Source of the DNA: a virus
Reading direction: 5' to 3' (one strand)
DNA length: 38,047 nucleotides
IMG/VR virus record: IMGVR_UViG_3300044825_001149
Location: 1-38,047 of that record
A program made the position numbers and the translations under genes. Shown here one piece after another: positions 1 through 5,406 of the stretch. Numbering within the stretch: the stretch's first letter is position 1; the number at the start of each line of letters is the position of its first letter. The notes beneath the pieces were generated by a model, which had not been told where the DNA came from, searched no databases, and was given only the letters and a program-made list of their open reading frames with translations.

Positions 1-127
1 GCTGACGCAACTTGCTCTCCAAAGACGACTGAAGGCCTGCACTCGCGGATGAGGCTAAACCAATGCGGCCATAGGTGGCGCTCATCGCCGTGGCCTTTTT
101 GCTTTCCCGCCGTACTGAATGGTTGGC
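1..127. repeat. Terminal direct repeat, left copy
   Basis: These 127 bases are repeated exactly at 37921-38047. They lie inside the methyltransferase gene and read through in frame, so they mark either a circular (or circularly permuted) genome or a terminally redundant molecule. A length of exactly 127 equals a common maximum assembler k-mer, so the repeat is more likely the overlap of a circular contig than a biological terminal repeat. That preference is inference. Confidence 0.95.
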
Positions 128-247
128 AGGGGCAACTTCCTGTCCAAACAGGTCTACAGTCTGGCCATCCTGCCATTCTGAGGGCAACGCTCCAGCCTCC
201 GATTCCGGCAAAGAAGTGGTACTGCGTAAATCCTTTGATATCGTCAC
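1..247 (-). CDS. Overlapping alternative-frame protein inside dcm, 5' part (WPTP/DLFGQ family)
   Basis: This frame is nested in dcm on the same strand, shifted in phase. It can start at GTG 247-245, preceded 5 nt upstream by a perfect Shine-Dalgarno GGAGGT (258-253) that has no reason to exist inside the methyltransferase gene. The frame is closed above by a stop at 262-260. The N-terminal part begins VTISKDLRSTTS and contains QTVDLFGQEVAP. From memory, phage proteins annotated only as hypothetical or 'DNA methyltransferase' carry the same opening and a DLFGQ block. I could not check this with a search. An internal ATG at 85-83 would give a 246-residue form. Function is unknown. A chance open frame remains possible but less likely given the ribosome site and family motifs. 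Confidence 0.6.
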   Translation of the reverse strand, partial: MTISKDLRSTTSLPESEAGALPSEWQDGQTVDLFGQEVAPANHSVRRESKKATAMSATYGRIGLASSASAGLQSSLESKLRQ

Positions 248-365
248 TTGAAACCTCCGTTATACTGCGCTCATCCACCTCGCCATCCGCAATCAAGCCA
301 TCCTTGATGAGTTGTCGCAGCATGTGGGCTGCTTCGGGCTTGAACTCGTTATAGTAAGCAGCCAC
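1..365 (-). CDS. dcm: DNA (cytosine-5-) methyltransferase, 5' part (continues at 37920)
   Basis: This is the N-terminal part of a 337-residue C5-cytosine methyltransferase whose gene crosses the contig join. Reading leftward from a GTG at 365-363, it shows the SAM-binding motif (HFFAGIGGW) and the catalytic motif IV PCQPFS with its nucleophilic cysteine. Motif VI (FGEQVAS) and the DLEAxGY block lie in the 127-base repeat and the right-hand piece. An upstream stop at 383-381 limits the start. The GTG follows GGGAGGG and lies one base after the TGA of the preceding gene (369-367), so translational coupling is likely. The enzyme transfers a methyl group to C5 of cytosine in DNA. In a phage this would plausibly protect against host restriction, but the target site cannot be read from sequence. 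A second frame starts inside it at 247. Confidence 0.93.
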   Translation of the reverse strand, partial: MAAYYNEFKPEAAHMLRQLIKDGLIADGEVDERSITEVSSDDIKGFTQYHFFAGIGGWSVALRMAGWPDCRPVWTGSCPCQPFSTAGKQKGHGDERHLWPHWFSLIRECRPSVVFGEQVAS

Positions 366-366
366 C

Positions 367-639
367 TCACCCTCCCTTTTTCATGTTTACGATAGGCGCG
401 CTGAGGGCGAGGGTGGCATCAGCCTTAACTATGCTTGCTAAGTCTGCGGACTTTCCACTTTCACCATACCAATACTCAACAAAATCATCGCGTATTACAT
501 CCAAAGCCTCATGCTGCTGTGTCACGATGTCCACTAGCTGGCGGATGATGTCGTCATAACCTTCGACAAATACCTTATGTTTTGCAAACTCCATCACCTG
601 CTTAATCTTCTCGGCCAATGCTTTTGATTCGGTTGTCAT
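367..639 (-). CDS. Small phage protein of unknown function (90 aa)
   Basis: I do not recognise this protein. It is acidic and mostly helical by composition, with no membrane segment or cysteine pair. It starts with ATG overlapping the TGA of the gene upstream (ATGA at 639-636), with GAGG seven bases before the ATG. Its stop lies one base before the GTG of the methyltransferase. It belongs to the coupled leftward operon of small early genes, and its position directly before dcm suggests co-expression with it. Confidence 0.8.
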   Translation of the reverse strand: MTTESKALAEKIKQVMEFAKHKVFVEGYDDIIRQLVDIVTQQHEALDVIRDDFVEYWYGESGKSADLASIVKADATLALSAPIVNMKKGG

Positions 640-938
640 GATAATACCTCGTTGATTTTGGTTAGTGCTTCAAAATGCAGCTTTTGTAGTGTTACCGCGT
701 CCATACCCTTTAGGTGCATTGGCTGGCTACGTTGCAAAGCATCCCGCGCCATGATGAGTGCTGCTTCACGCTCGTAGTAGCTGTTGCAGGCTTTTACGAT
801 AAACTGAGCGCAAGCCAAATCTTCTTTGGTGCAAGAGCTAAAGTTGCATACTTGGCGGTGAGCCGCATAAACTGAAAATGTTGGTGCGGAAAAGTCGTAT
901 CGAATGCGATATGGCAACTGTGTATGCTTACTTTCCAT
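636..938 (-). CDS. Small phage protein of unknown function (100 aa)
   Basis: The middle of the protein reads AQFIVKACNSYYEREAAL. This resembles the FIV-ACN-(H/Y) segment common in small early phage proteins of unknown role, recalled from family knowledge and not searched. The start is well supported by GGAGG six bases before the ATG. It overlaps the upstream gene by 11 bases and the downstream gene by 4, so it is embedded in the coupled operon. The opening (LPYRIRY) resembles that of the gene at 1215-1439 (LPYAIRY), a possible hint of common origin. Confidence 0.8.
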   Translation of the reverse strand: MESKHTQLPYRIRYDFSAPTFSVYAAHRQVCNFSSCTKEDLACAQFIVKACNSYYEREAALIMARDALQRSQPMHLKGMDAVTLQKLHFEALTKINEVLS

Positions 939-1212
939 CGCTGGCCTCCGTGAACTCTGTCATCGCTGTGCTTTGCGCGACAACCTTGTATCGCTTTAAC
1001 TCTTTTGGTTCATCGCGAATCCACTGCTCTCCCCGTAGTAACATGGCAACCTCGGCAGGGCTAACAATAGCCTCCTGATTCTGCAATGCAGTCCAAGACT
1101 CTCCAGCACTAAAGCATGTCGTGCCAAACACTCGCTGCCAGTTGTTATCCGCTAGTTTCTCAATCCAGTAAATCGGTGGCTCGGCGCTGTCTTTTTGGAT
1201 ACGGTATTCCAT
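928..1212 (-). CDS. Small phage protein of unknown function (94 aa)
   Basis: The protein has no recognisable domain. It is rich in aromatic residues in its first half (YWIEKLADNNW) and charged in the second. GGAGAT lies five bases before the ATG, inside the end of the upstream gene, and the 3' end overlaps the next gene by 11 bases. The tight packing supports a real gene of the leftward operon. Function cannot be inferred. Confidence 0.78.
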   Translation of the reverse strand: MEYRIQKDSAEPPIYWIEKLADNNWQRVFGTTCFSAGESWTALQNQEAIVSPAEVAMLLRGEQWIRDEPKELKRYKVVAQSTAMTEFTEASDGK

Positions 1213-1214
1213 GA

Positions 1215-1439
1215 CTAATCTCCCATCGTGTCTACATGGCCATCTAGCCAGTCTTTAATATATTGGCGACGCTTAACTTCAACATCGGCAAACCATGCTT
1301 CGATTATCTTTGCATTGGGGAATTGCTCGCGGAATAAATCAGCGGCGTACTCTTGGCTTTTAGCATCAATAATATGGGTATAGCTTAGACCATCCCTTAG
1401 ACCGTCTATCGTGTATCTAATTGCGTATGGTAATATCAT
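1215..1439 (-). CDS. Small phage protein of unknown function (74 aa)
   Basis: This is the first gene of a sub-operon. It has a strong ribosome site (AGGAGAGAG two bases before ATG) and a leader (1440-1515) nearly duplicated at 2307-2385. The protein is soluble and acidic, opens with LPYAIRYTIDG and has no known domain. The stop lies two bases from the start of the next gene. Function unknown. Confidence 0.78.
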   Translation of the reverse strand: MILPYAIRYTIDGLRDGLSYTHIIDAKSQEYAADLFREQFPNAKIIEAWFADVEVKRRQYIKDWLDGHVDTMGD

Positions 1440-1487
1440 ATCTCTCTCCTGAGTTCCATCAAAGCCCTAATGCTTCGATGTGCGCAT

Positions 1488-1514
1488 GTTATAGTAGTTA
1501 ATCCGTACCGTCAA
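1488..1514 (-). promoter_or_regulatory. Possible leftward sigma-70-type promoter
   Basis: TTGACG (1514-1509) and TATAAC (1493-1488) are separated by 15 bp, shorter than ideal. The region resembles the better promoter at 2355-2383, including the shared words TAACTAC, TATAACA and CTCAGGAGAGAGA in the leader. The -35 box lies inside the 3' end of the HTH gene. It would drive the genes from 1439 leftward, including dcm. Confidence 0.45.
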
Positions 1515-1737
1515 GCACTAATTTGAAAACTTTATACGATATTCCATCAATATCTGGCAATGTCCGCACATAGTCAATATCTGCTAGAATCTGGTGGGCA
1601 TCCGAAATCACTCCCCCAGGCGTGGGTATAATTCCATCCATCATGCGGGTGAATGATTGCTTGCGAATACCCAACGCATAAGCAAAATCACCAATGCTCA
1701 TGCCTGATTCGTGGAATAGTTTGGTTAGCTCGTTCAT
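1498..1737 (-). CDS. Small helix-turn-helix DNA-binding protein (79 aa)
   Basis: Residues about 1-33 read as an XRE/Cro-like helix-turn-helix: MNELTKLFHESG, then MSIGDFAYALGIRKQSFTRMM, where the turn falls at ALGIRKQS. The rest is a short acidic tail. The preferred ATG (1737-1735) overlaps the TGA of the upstream gene as ATGA. A GTG nine codons earlier would also be open but would overlap the neighbour more deeply. The protein could be a Cro-like early regulator. Its targets are unknown, though promoter-like sites lie on both sides of this gene cluster. Confidence 0.7.
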   Translation of the reverse strand: MNELTKLFHESGMSIGDFAYALGIRKQSFTRMMDGIIPTPGGVISDAHQILADIDYVRTLPDIDGISYKVFKLVLDGTD

Positions 1738-1880
1738 ACCGTCCCGACTGATTGGAATTGCCACCCATGCTTGACTGCCATAGCCTGTGCAATGATGGTT
1801 GCTTGTTTATCGTTAATAGCGCTCACCCGTATAGGCTTGGCGTTCCAAAAGCGAGCGATGTATATGCGGCGGCGTTTCAT
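1734..1880 (-). CDS. Small basic protein (48 aa)
   Basis: This 48-residue basic protein opens MKRRRIYIARFWN and contains a predicted helix around INDKQATIIAQAMA. It overlaps both neighbours by four bases (ATGA at 1880-1877 and at 1737-1734), which is the main evidence that it is translated. A G-rich ribosome site (GGGGG) lies five bases upstream of the ATG. Function unknown. Confidence 0.65.
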   Translation of the reverse strand: MKRRRIYIARFWNAKPIRVSAINDKQATIIAQAMAVKHGWQFQSVGTV

Positions 1881-2020
1881 GATTGCCCCCATTCCTTAAT
1901 TCTAAAATGCACGCCCATAGCCTTCTGATACAGCCAGCCAGATGCACAGCTAACCAAATAAGCGCAATGCCCTATGCCATAAAATAGCCATGATAGTAGG
2001 TAGCTTGTGGCTTTTTTCAT
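1877..2020 (-). CDS. Small membrane protein (47 aa)
   Basis: The protein opens MKKATSYLLSWLFYGIGHC and has one hydrophobic span (about residues 6-30, to GWLY). It resembles the style of short phage membrane proteins starting MKK-LSYLL-YGLGH, recalled and not searched. It overlaps its neighbours by four bases at both ends (2020-2017 and 1880-1877). It probably sits in the inner membrane. Function unknown. Confidence 0.65.
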   Translation of the reverse strand: MKKATSYLLSWLFYGIGHCAYLVSCASGWLYQKAMGVHFRIKEWGQS

Positions 2021-2106
2021 TTTATCCCCCACATCCCCAAAAGATTAAAATAAACCTGCCACGCTTGCGTTTGCAGGGCGTAGTATTCGCGTAGGAATTG
2101 TTGCAT
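2017..2106 (-). CDS. Micro-ORF (29 aa)
   Basis: A 29-codon frame opening MQQFLREYYALQ. Its ATG shares one base with the TGA of the upstream gene (TGATG), and its own TGA overlaps the next ATG (ATGA). GGAGGG lies 4 bases upstream of the ATG. The exact fit between two overlapping neighbours is the case for translation. It has no recognisable motif and may serve mainly as a coupling bridge. Confidence 0.5.
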   Translation of the reverse strand: MQQFLREYYALQTQAWQVYFNLLGMWGIK

Positions 2107-2306
2107 CACTTCCCTCCCAATGCTTGATGGAAAGTCATCGGCACTTCATACCCTGCCATCGTTGCGCTGAATTCTTGATGCTTGCGCTCATGCTCGATGA
2201 CCATAAGGCGGCAAGTGTCGATGTTGTGTTTGTATATTAGCGCACCAGTGGTCATGCCGCTGGCAATGCCTAGTGTGATGAAGATGTGTTTGATTCGTTT
2301 AAGCAT
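2106..2306 (-). CDS. Small single-span membrane protein (66 aa)
   Basis: An N-terminal hydrophobic segment (about residues 8-26, HIFITLGIASGMTTGALIY) follows three basic residues, giving an inner-membrane anchor with a charged, probably helical tail. The start has AGGAGAG six bases upstream. It is the first gene after the promoter at 2355-2383 and begins a chain of five overlapping small genes ending with the HTH protein. Function unknown. Confidence 0.75.
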   Translation of the reverse strand: MLKRIKHIFITLGIASGMTTGALIYKHNIDTCRLMVIEHERKHQEFSATMAGYEVPMTFHQALGGK

Positions 2307-2354
2307 GTGTCTCTCTCCTGAGCTCTACCGCTGCCTAATTGCTGCGGTATGGGT

Positions 2355-2383
2355 GTTATAGCGTAGTTAGTGCGGGGTGTCAA
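2355..2383 (-). promoter_or_regulatory. Leftward sigma-70-type promoter
   Basis: TTGACA (2383-2378), a 17-bp spacer and TATAAC (2360-2355), followed by a leader of about 45 bases to the ATG at 2306. It lies downstream of the terminator at 2702-2732 and of the structured RNA, so it would start a separate transcript for the small-gene and dcm operon. Confidence 0.75.
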
Positions 2384-2400
2384 TTATTATTTTAGGGGTT

Positions 2401-2594
2401 GGTAGTGGGCAGGATTTGAACCTGCTTGTGGTTGTTTGCGTTGATTTAGTAATTTAGGCGGCATGATTTTCAATCCCCGTCGGTTCTACTGACACGCCAT
2501 AGCCTAAAGTGTTCAATCATTGGGTTAGCCCCAGTCGTCACCGTTCAACCTAACCTTTTGTAACGCTGCGTGTTCTCACCACGCCGCCACTACC
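2401..2594 (-). ncRNA. tRNA-like structured RNA locus, unassigned (about 194 nt)
   Basis: On the minus strand an 8-bp stem GGTAGTGG (2594-2587) pairs exactly with CCACTACC (2408-2401). A canonical T-arm lies just inside the 3' side: stem GCAGG, loop TTCAAAT, stem CCTGC (2425-2409). Further nested pairings are GCGTT (2566-2562) with AACGC, TTTAGGC with GCCTAAA, GGCGUG with CAUGCC (one G-U pair), GGTTAG with CTAACC, and a hairpin GCGTG/CACGC. The ends look like a tRNA acceptor domain, but about 190 nt separate them, far too long for an ordinary tRNA. It could be a tRNA with an insertion in the anticodon loop, a tmRNA-like molecule, or a host tRNA 3' end kept as an attachment relic. No protein frame covers it. 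Confidence 0.45.
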
Positions 2595-2602
2595 ATAAAG
2601 CT

Positions 2603-2636
2603 CCCGATGCCACTGTGAACCCACTGAAGCATCGGG
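2603..2636. other. Perfect 8-bp inverted repeat
   Basis: CCCGATGC (2603-2610) and GCATCGGG (2629-2636) form a hairpin with an 18-nt loop, just upstream of the tRNA-like locus in the leftward sense. No U-tract follows, so it is not an obvious terminator. Apart from this, 2595-2701 shows no gene and no clear promoter. Confidence 0.5.
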
Positions 2637-2701
2637 CTATCGTTTGCCAGTCCGAGTGCACTACTAAGACCTCCGCCCCTTTGCACTAAGGAAGCGGGGA
2701 A

Positions 2702-2732
2702 TTATAAAAGGAGGGCGGCTTTTACCCCGCCC
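2702..2732 (-). terminator. Rho-independent terminator after the nuclease gene
   Basis: Leftward hairpin with stem GGGCGG/CCGCCC (2732-2713) and loop GGTAAAAG, then TCCTTTTAT. The TAA stop of the VRR-NUC gene lies in the loop. The loop is identical to that of the terminator at 21515-21546, so the phage appears to use a preferred terminator form. Confidence 0.7.
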
Positions 2733-3090
2733 CAAGTCGCACAGAAGTCGTCCACTCGATAATTGCTTTCTTTGCCTCACTCAATCCTTTGCTTACTGCG
2801 TAATGCGTATTGCTTGCCTGCAACTTAGGAATATATATGTTCTTGTGCCAATCAACTTGTGATGGGCTTATTTTGCTGTTTTTGTTTTTGGTTTTTAACT
2901 CATGAAAAAACACGTGCAGGATATCATTTTTCCGTGCAAAAATCAACAAATCTGTAATGCCAACAACTACGCCCATTTCTACGTTGTGGCGGCTGTTTTC
3001 GTTTAGTGTCGCAGTCAGCATGTAGTCTTTATAGGTTTTGCAAAACCAATCAACTAATGCTCGCTGGATAGCAGCTTCAACTCTTGTCAT
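2722..3090 (-). CDS. VRR-NUC (PD-(D/E)XK) nuclease
   Basis: A 122-residue stand-alone VRR-NUC-type nuclease. The catalytic pattern is visible as GITDLLIF (the aspartate near residue 47), then HELKTKNKNSKISPSQ, where E-x-K is the metal-dependent active-site pair, and QVDWHKN. Stand-alone VRR-NUC phage proteins are thought to cut branched or flap DNA, such as Holliday junctions, during replication and recombination. The ATG overlaps the helicase stop by four bases, placing it in the Sak4-DUF669-helicase-nuclease module. Its stop codon is inside the terminator hairpin. Confidence 0.85.
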   Translation of the reverse strand: MTRVEAAIQRALVDWFCKTYKDYMLTATLNENSRHNVEMGVVVGITDLLIFARKNDILHVFFHELKTKNKNSKISPSQVDWHKNIYIPKLQASNTHYAVSKGLSEAKKAIIEWTTSVRLGAG

Positions 3091-4679
3091 AGTGGTGCTT
3101 CTCCAAGTAAGTCTTCAAGAGATTGCTGCGGCTCTTTTTGCGCCCAGTGATAGTGAATGATACGCGGGAACTCCTCGCGGTGGTCAACTGTTATTCTTAC
3201 TGGCTGATTTAGTTTTTCGCAATGCCACAACAAATCATCCTCGCTATATTCTTTCGGGTCACCAATTCCATTGCCTCGCTCGGTAAAAAACTTTTTCACT
3301 TTATCACGCAAAAAACTTTGTTCGTGGTAGGGCAACAAAAAATCCGCAACAGTGCCGTATTTGCCAAATCCACAATGATAGCTAACCACAATCATGCGGC
3401 TTCCCTTTTTGCTAGTCTTAAACTTATAATCCACGCTCGTCACGTCATAGTCGCAAATATCGCCGCCAAGCTTATACTCTTTTGTGTCTGCCTGATATTC
3501 GTGCGTTACTTTCGCGGTTTCCGCTTCGGGAAACACATAGCCGCAGTCAGGGCACTCCTTGGCTAGAGGCTTCGTATATTCTTCACACTCAGGGCATATC
3601 TTACCTTTGTTTTGCTTTGATTCCTTGCGTGCTTTCTCTCTGTATGGTTCACCCATGCCGCCATGCTCCGCAAGGTTGCCAGCCATATCAATCAGCAAGC
3701 AATTCGTTTTGCCTTCCGCTTTGCGCACGCCACGCCCCATCATTTGCTCCCATAGAGCTTTGCTCTTAGTTGGGCGCAAGCAAAAAATTGCATCAACGTT
3801 AGGCGCATCAAACCCAACAAGGAAAATCTCGCAGTTAATCAGATAGCGCACGTTGCCATATTCATGCTTAAATTGCGCTACAGCCTCAGCGCGTTCTGTG
3901 TCACTTGATTTGCCGCTAATCATCACTGATTCAATGCCATTAAGTCGCAACGCATCGCGCAGCAATTCGCCGTGTCGCACGCTTACGGTAAAAATTAAAC
4001 AGCTATGCCGATTCGCGCCATAGGCTATAATTGCCTTAATCGCCGCTTCAATAAGCGCAGGGTCTTCCATCACCTCGGCAAGCTGGCTCTCGACGTAATC
4101 ACCCAGCTTTATTTCCACATGGTCAAGATTCGGCACGCAATCCATCAGCAGCTTATTGCTAATCGGTGCGAGATAATCCATCGCCAGCAATGCGGGGTAA
4201 TTAATCTCATAAATAATATCGCCCCAGCCTAGCTTGCCACCTTTGAGACGGTAAGGCGTGGCAGTAAACCCGCATACCTTTGCGGCTGGGTGGTTGTTTA
4301 TCAGTTTCCAATACATTCCGTCATCGGTGTTATTGCTAAGGAATTGGCACTCATCGACAAAAATATAATTCCAATCACTCACCACATCGTAAATCGACTG
4401 AATGCCAGCAACTGTAATCGGCTTGCTTATATCTTTCTCGCCAAGGCTCGCGGAATAAAAACCCACATCACTTGTGATTTTTTCGCCCGTCTGTTGCAGC
4501 AATTCCTTGCGGTGCGCTATAATCAGCACCCGCGCTGATTTCGCGTAATAATCCGCTAGGCTGGCGATAATATGCGACTTGCCGCCACCTGTTGCCACAA
4601 CAACAATCGCAGGAGTGTCATGGTAATTAAACCATGACACCACTGCATTACATGCGTCTTTCTGATATTGTCTAAGCAT
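3087..4679 (-). CDS. Superfamily 2 DEAD/DEAH-type DNA helicase
   Basis: A 530-residue helicase. Visible motifs are Q-motif-like LRQYQKDA, Walker A ATGGGKS (about residues 29-35), Walker B VDECQ, motif III GFTATP, and C-terminal motifs IFTVS, GFDAPNVD and QMMGRGVRK. After the helicase core come a zinc ribbon (CPEC...CPDCGY, about residues 380-400) and a C-terminal extension typical of phage SSL2-type helicases. It acts as an ATP-driven DNA translocase or unwindase in replication or recombination. It overlaps the DUF669 gene (TAATG) and the nuclease gene (ATGA), so the three are translationally coupled. Confidence 0.92.
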   Translation of the reverse strand: MLRQYQKDACNAVVSWFNYHDTPAIVVVATGGGKSHIIASLADYYAKSARVLIIAHRKELLQQTGEKITSDVGFYSASLGEKDISKPITVAGIQSIYDVVSDWNYIFVDECQFLSNNTDDGMYWKLINNHPAAKVCGFTATPYRLKGGKLGWGDIIYEINYPALLAMDYLAPISNKLLMDCVPNLDHVEIKLGDYVESQLAEVMEDPALIEAAIKAIIAYGANRHSCLIFTVSVRHGELLRDALRLNGIESVMISGKSSDTERAEAVAQFKHEYGNVRYLINCEIFLVGFDAPNVDAIFCLRPTKSKALWEQMMGRGVRKAEGKTNCLLIDMAGNLAEHGGMGEPYREKARKESKQNKGKICPECEEYTKPLAKECPDCGYVFPEAETAKVTHEYQADTKEYKLGGDICDYDVTSVDYKFKTSKKGSRMIVVSYHCGFGKYGTVADFLLPYHEQSFLRDKVKKFFTERGNGIGDPKEYSEDDLLWHCEKLNQPVRITVDHREEFPRIIHYHWAQKEPQQSLEDLLGEAPL

Positions 4680-5068
4680 TAAAATGGCGCATCCGAGCTA
4701 TCGGCTGGAAGGTACTTTTTAATCTCAGTACGGTCAGCGTCGTTTTTCTGCACACCGACAACCACACGCAAAACGCGTCCTTTTAGCGGGCTTGTTGCGC
4801 TCACTGCTTTACCAGTTGCGTCAGCAATCCGCTTAATGTTTTGCTTTGCAATGTTTGCAGTAGTTGCATTCTCGTGCTTGGTGAGATACCAAACCTTGCC
4901 AGTCTTGCCCTTGTACTCGCCCTCAACAATTTCAAAATTAGCAACAAGGCCACGGTCTTTTGCGTCCGGTTCCTCGCCAATAATCATCACTTTGTGCGTG
5001 CCTACTGGCAATCCCTGTGCGTCATATTTTACTTCGTCAGTTGTTTCAAATCCATAATCAATAGTCAT
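4679..5068 (-). CDS. DUF669-family protein, probable single-stranded DNA-binding protein
   Basis: A 129-residue protein matching the DUF669 pattern: VGTHKVMIIGEEP, then a β-rich stretch with GEYKGKTGKVWY, NIAKQNIKRIADA and PLKGRVLRVVVG, ending in an acidic-hydrophobic tail (DSSDAPF) like the tip of many ssDNA-binding proteins. In phages this family commonly sits between a Sak4-like ATPase and a helicase, as here, and is taken to be a recombination accessory or SSB. The ATG follows AAAGGATATA. It is separated from the Sak4 gene only by the broken HNH gene and the transposon. Confidence 0.82.
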   Translation of the reverse strand: MTIDYGFETTDEVKYDAQGLPVGTHKVMIIGEEPDAKDRGLVANFEIVEGEYKGKTGKVWYLTKHENATTANIAKQNIKRIADATGKAVSATSPLKGRVLRVVVGVQKNDADRTEIKKYLPADSSDAPF

Positions 5069-5070
5069 AG

Positions 5071-5406
5071 TTATATCCTTTCGTTTCGTTTTCTAACTGG
5101 TTTAATTGCCTCTTGTACGCTGAGGCCGCGATATATACGCCGTAAAAACGTATTATATTTTATTCCAAACAATTTTATAAAATCTATTGCTGCAATTTTT
5201 TCACCATTGACTTCAATAAACCTATTTCTTGACTGGTTTCTCATTTGCTCTTTGTATGTAGCCCATCGACAATTAGACGGTTCGTAATTTCCATTATTGT
5301 CAATTCTATCTATTGAATGTCTGTTTGTTGGGCGCTTGCCCATATCAAGCATAAAATAATCAAAATTATCCGGACTTGTACGGTTTACGGCTTTACTGCT
5401 AGGCAT
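5071..5406 (-). pseudogene. HNH homing-endonuclease-like gene, 3' fragment beyond the transposon
   Basis: Downstream half of an HNH endonuclease split by the transposon (first half at 7240-7377). From the 8-bp duplication onward it reads DNFDYFMLDMGKRPT, RHSIDRIDNNGNYEPSNCRWAT (the HNH core) and a NUMOD-like DNA-binding tail (IEVNGEKIAAIDFIK...YRGLSVQEAI). Deleting the transposon and one target copy joins ...VCERWDNF to DYFMLDMG in frame, giving 134 residues. A new start inside the transposon end (ATG 5406-5404 with GGAAGG six bases upstream) could still express a 111-residue truncated protein. It lacks the conserved N-terminal ERW region. Confidence 0.88.
5371..5391. repeat. Terminal inverted repeat of the transposon (left)
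   Basis: Reads CGGACTTGTACG at its outer end and pairs as an inverted repeat with 7244-7264 at 17 of 21 positions. The target duplication AAATTATC (5363-5370) abuts it. The transposase stop codon (5387-5385) lies within it. Confidence 0.9.

Noticed and set aside
49-354. A 101-codon rightward frame at the left end
   Set aside because: It is antisense to the methyltransferase, whose motifs (PCQPFS, FAGIGG) are unmistakable, and it has no protein-like features.
2401-2520. tmRNA signature: CGACGGGG, CATGCCG and GCAAACAAC appear in that order on the minus strand, as in ssrA
   Set aside because: The 5' acceptor partner lies about 130 nt too far upstream, the frame after GCAAACAAC runs through the T-arm and has no Ala-rich tag end, and no permuted order fits. 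I left the locus as an unassigned tRNA-like RNA.
3222-5287. Several rightward frames of 73-148 codons antisense to the helicase and DUF669 genes
   Set aside because: They are shadows of strongly conserved leftward genes, without ribosome sites or domains.
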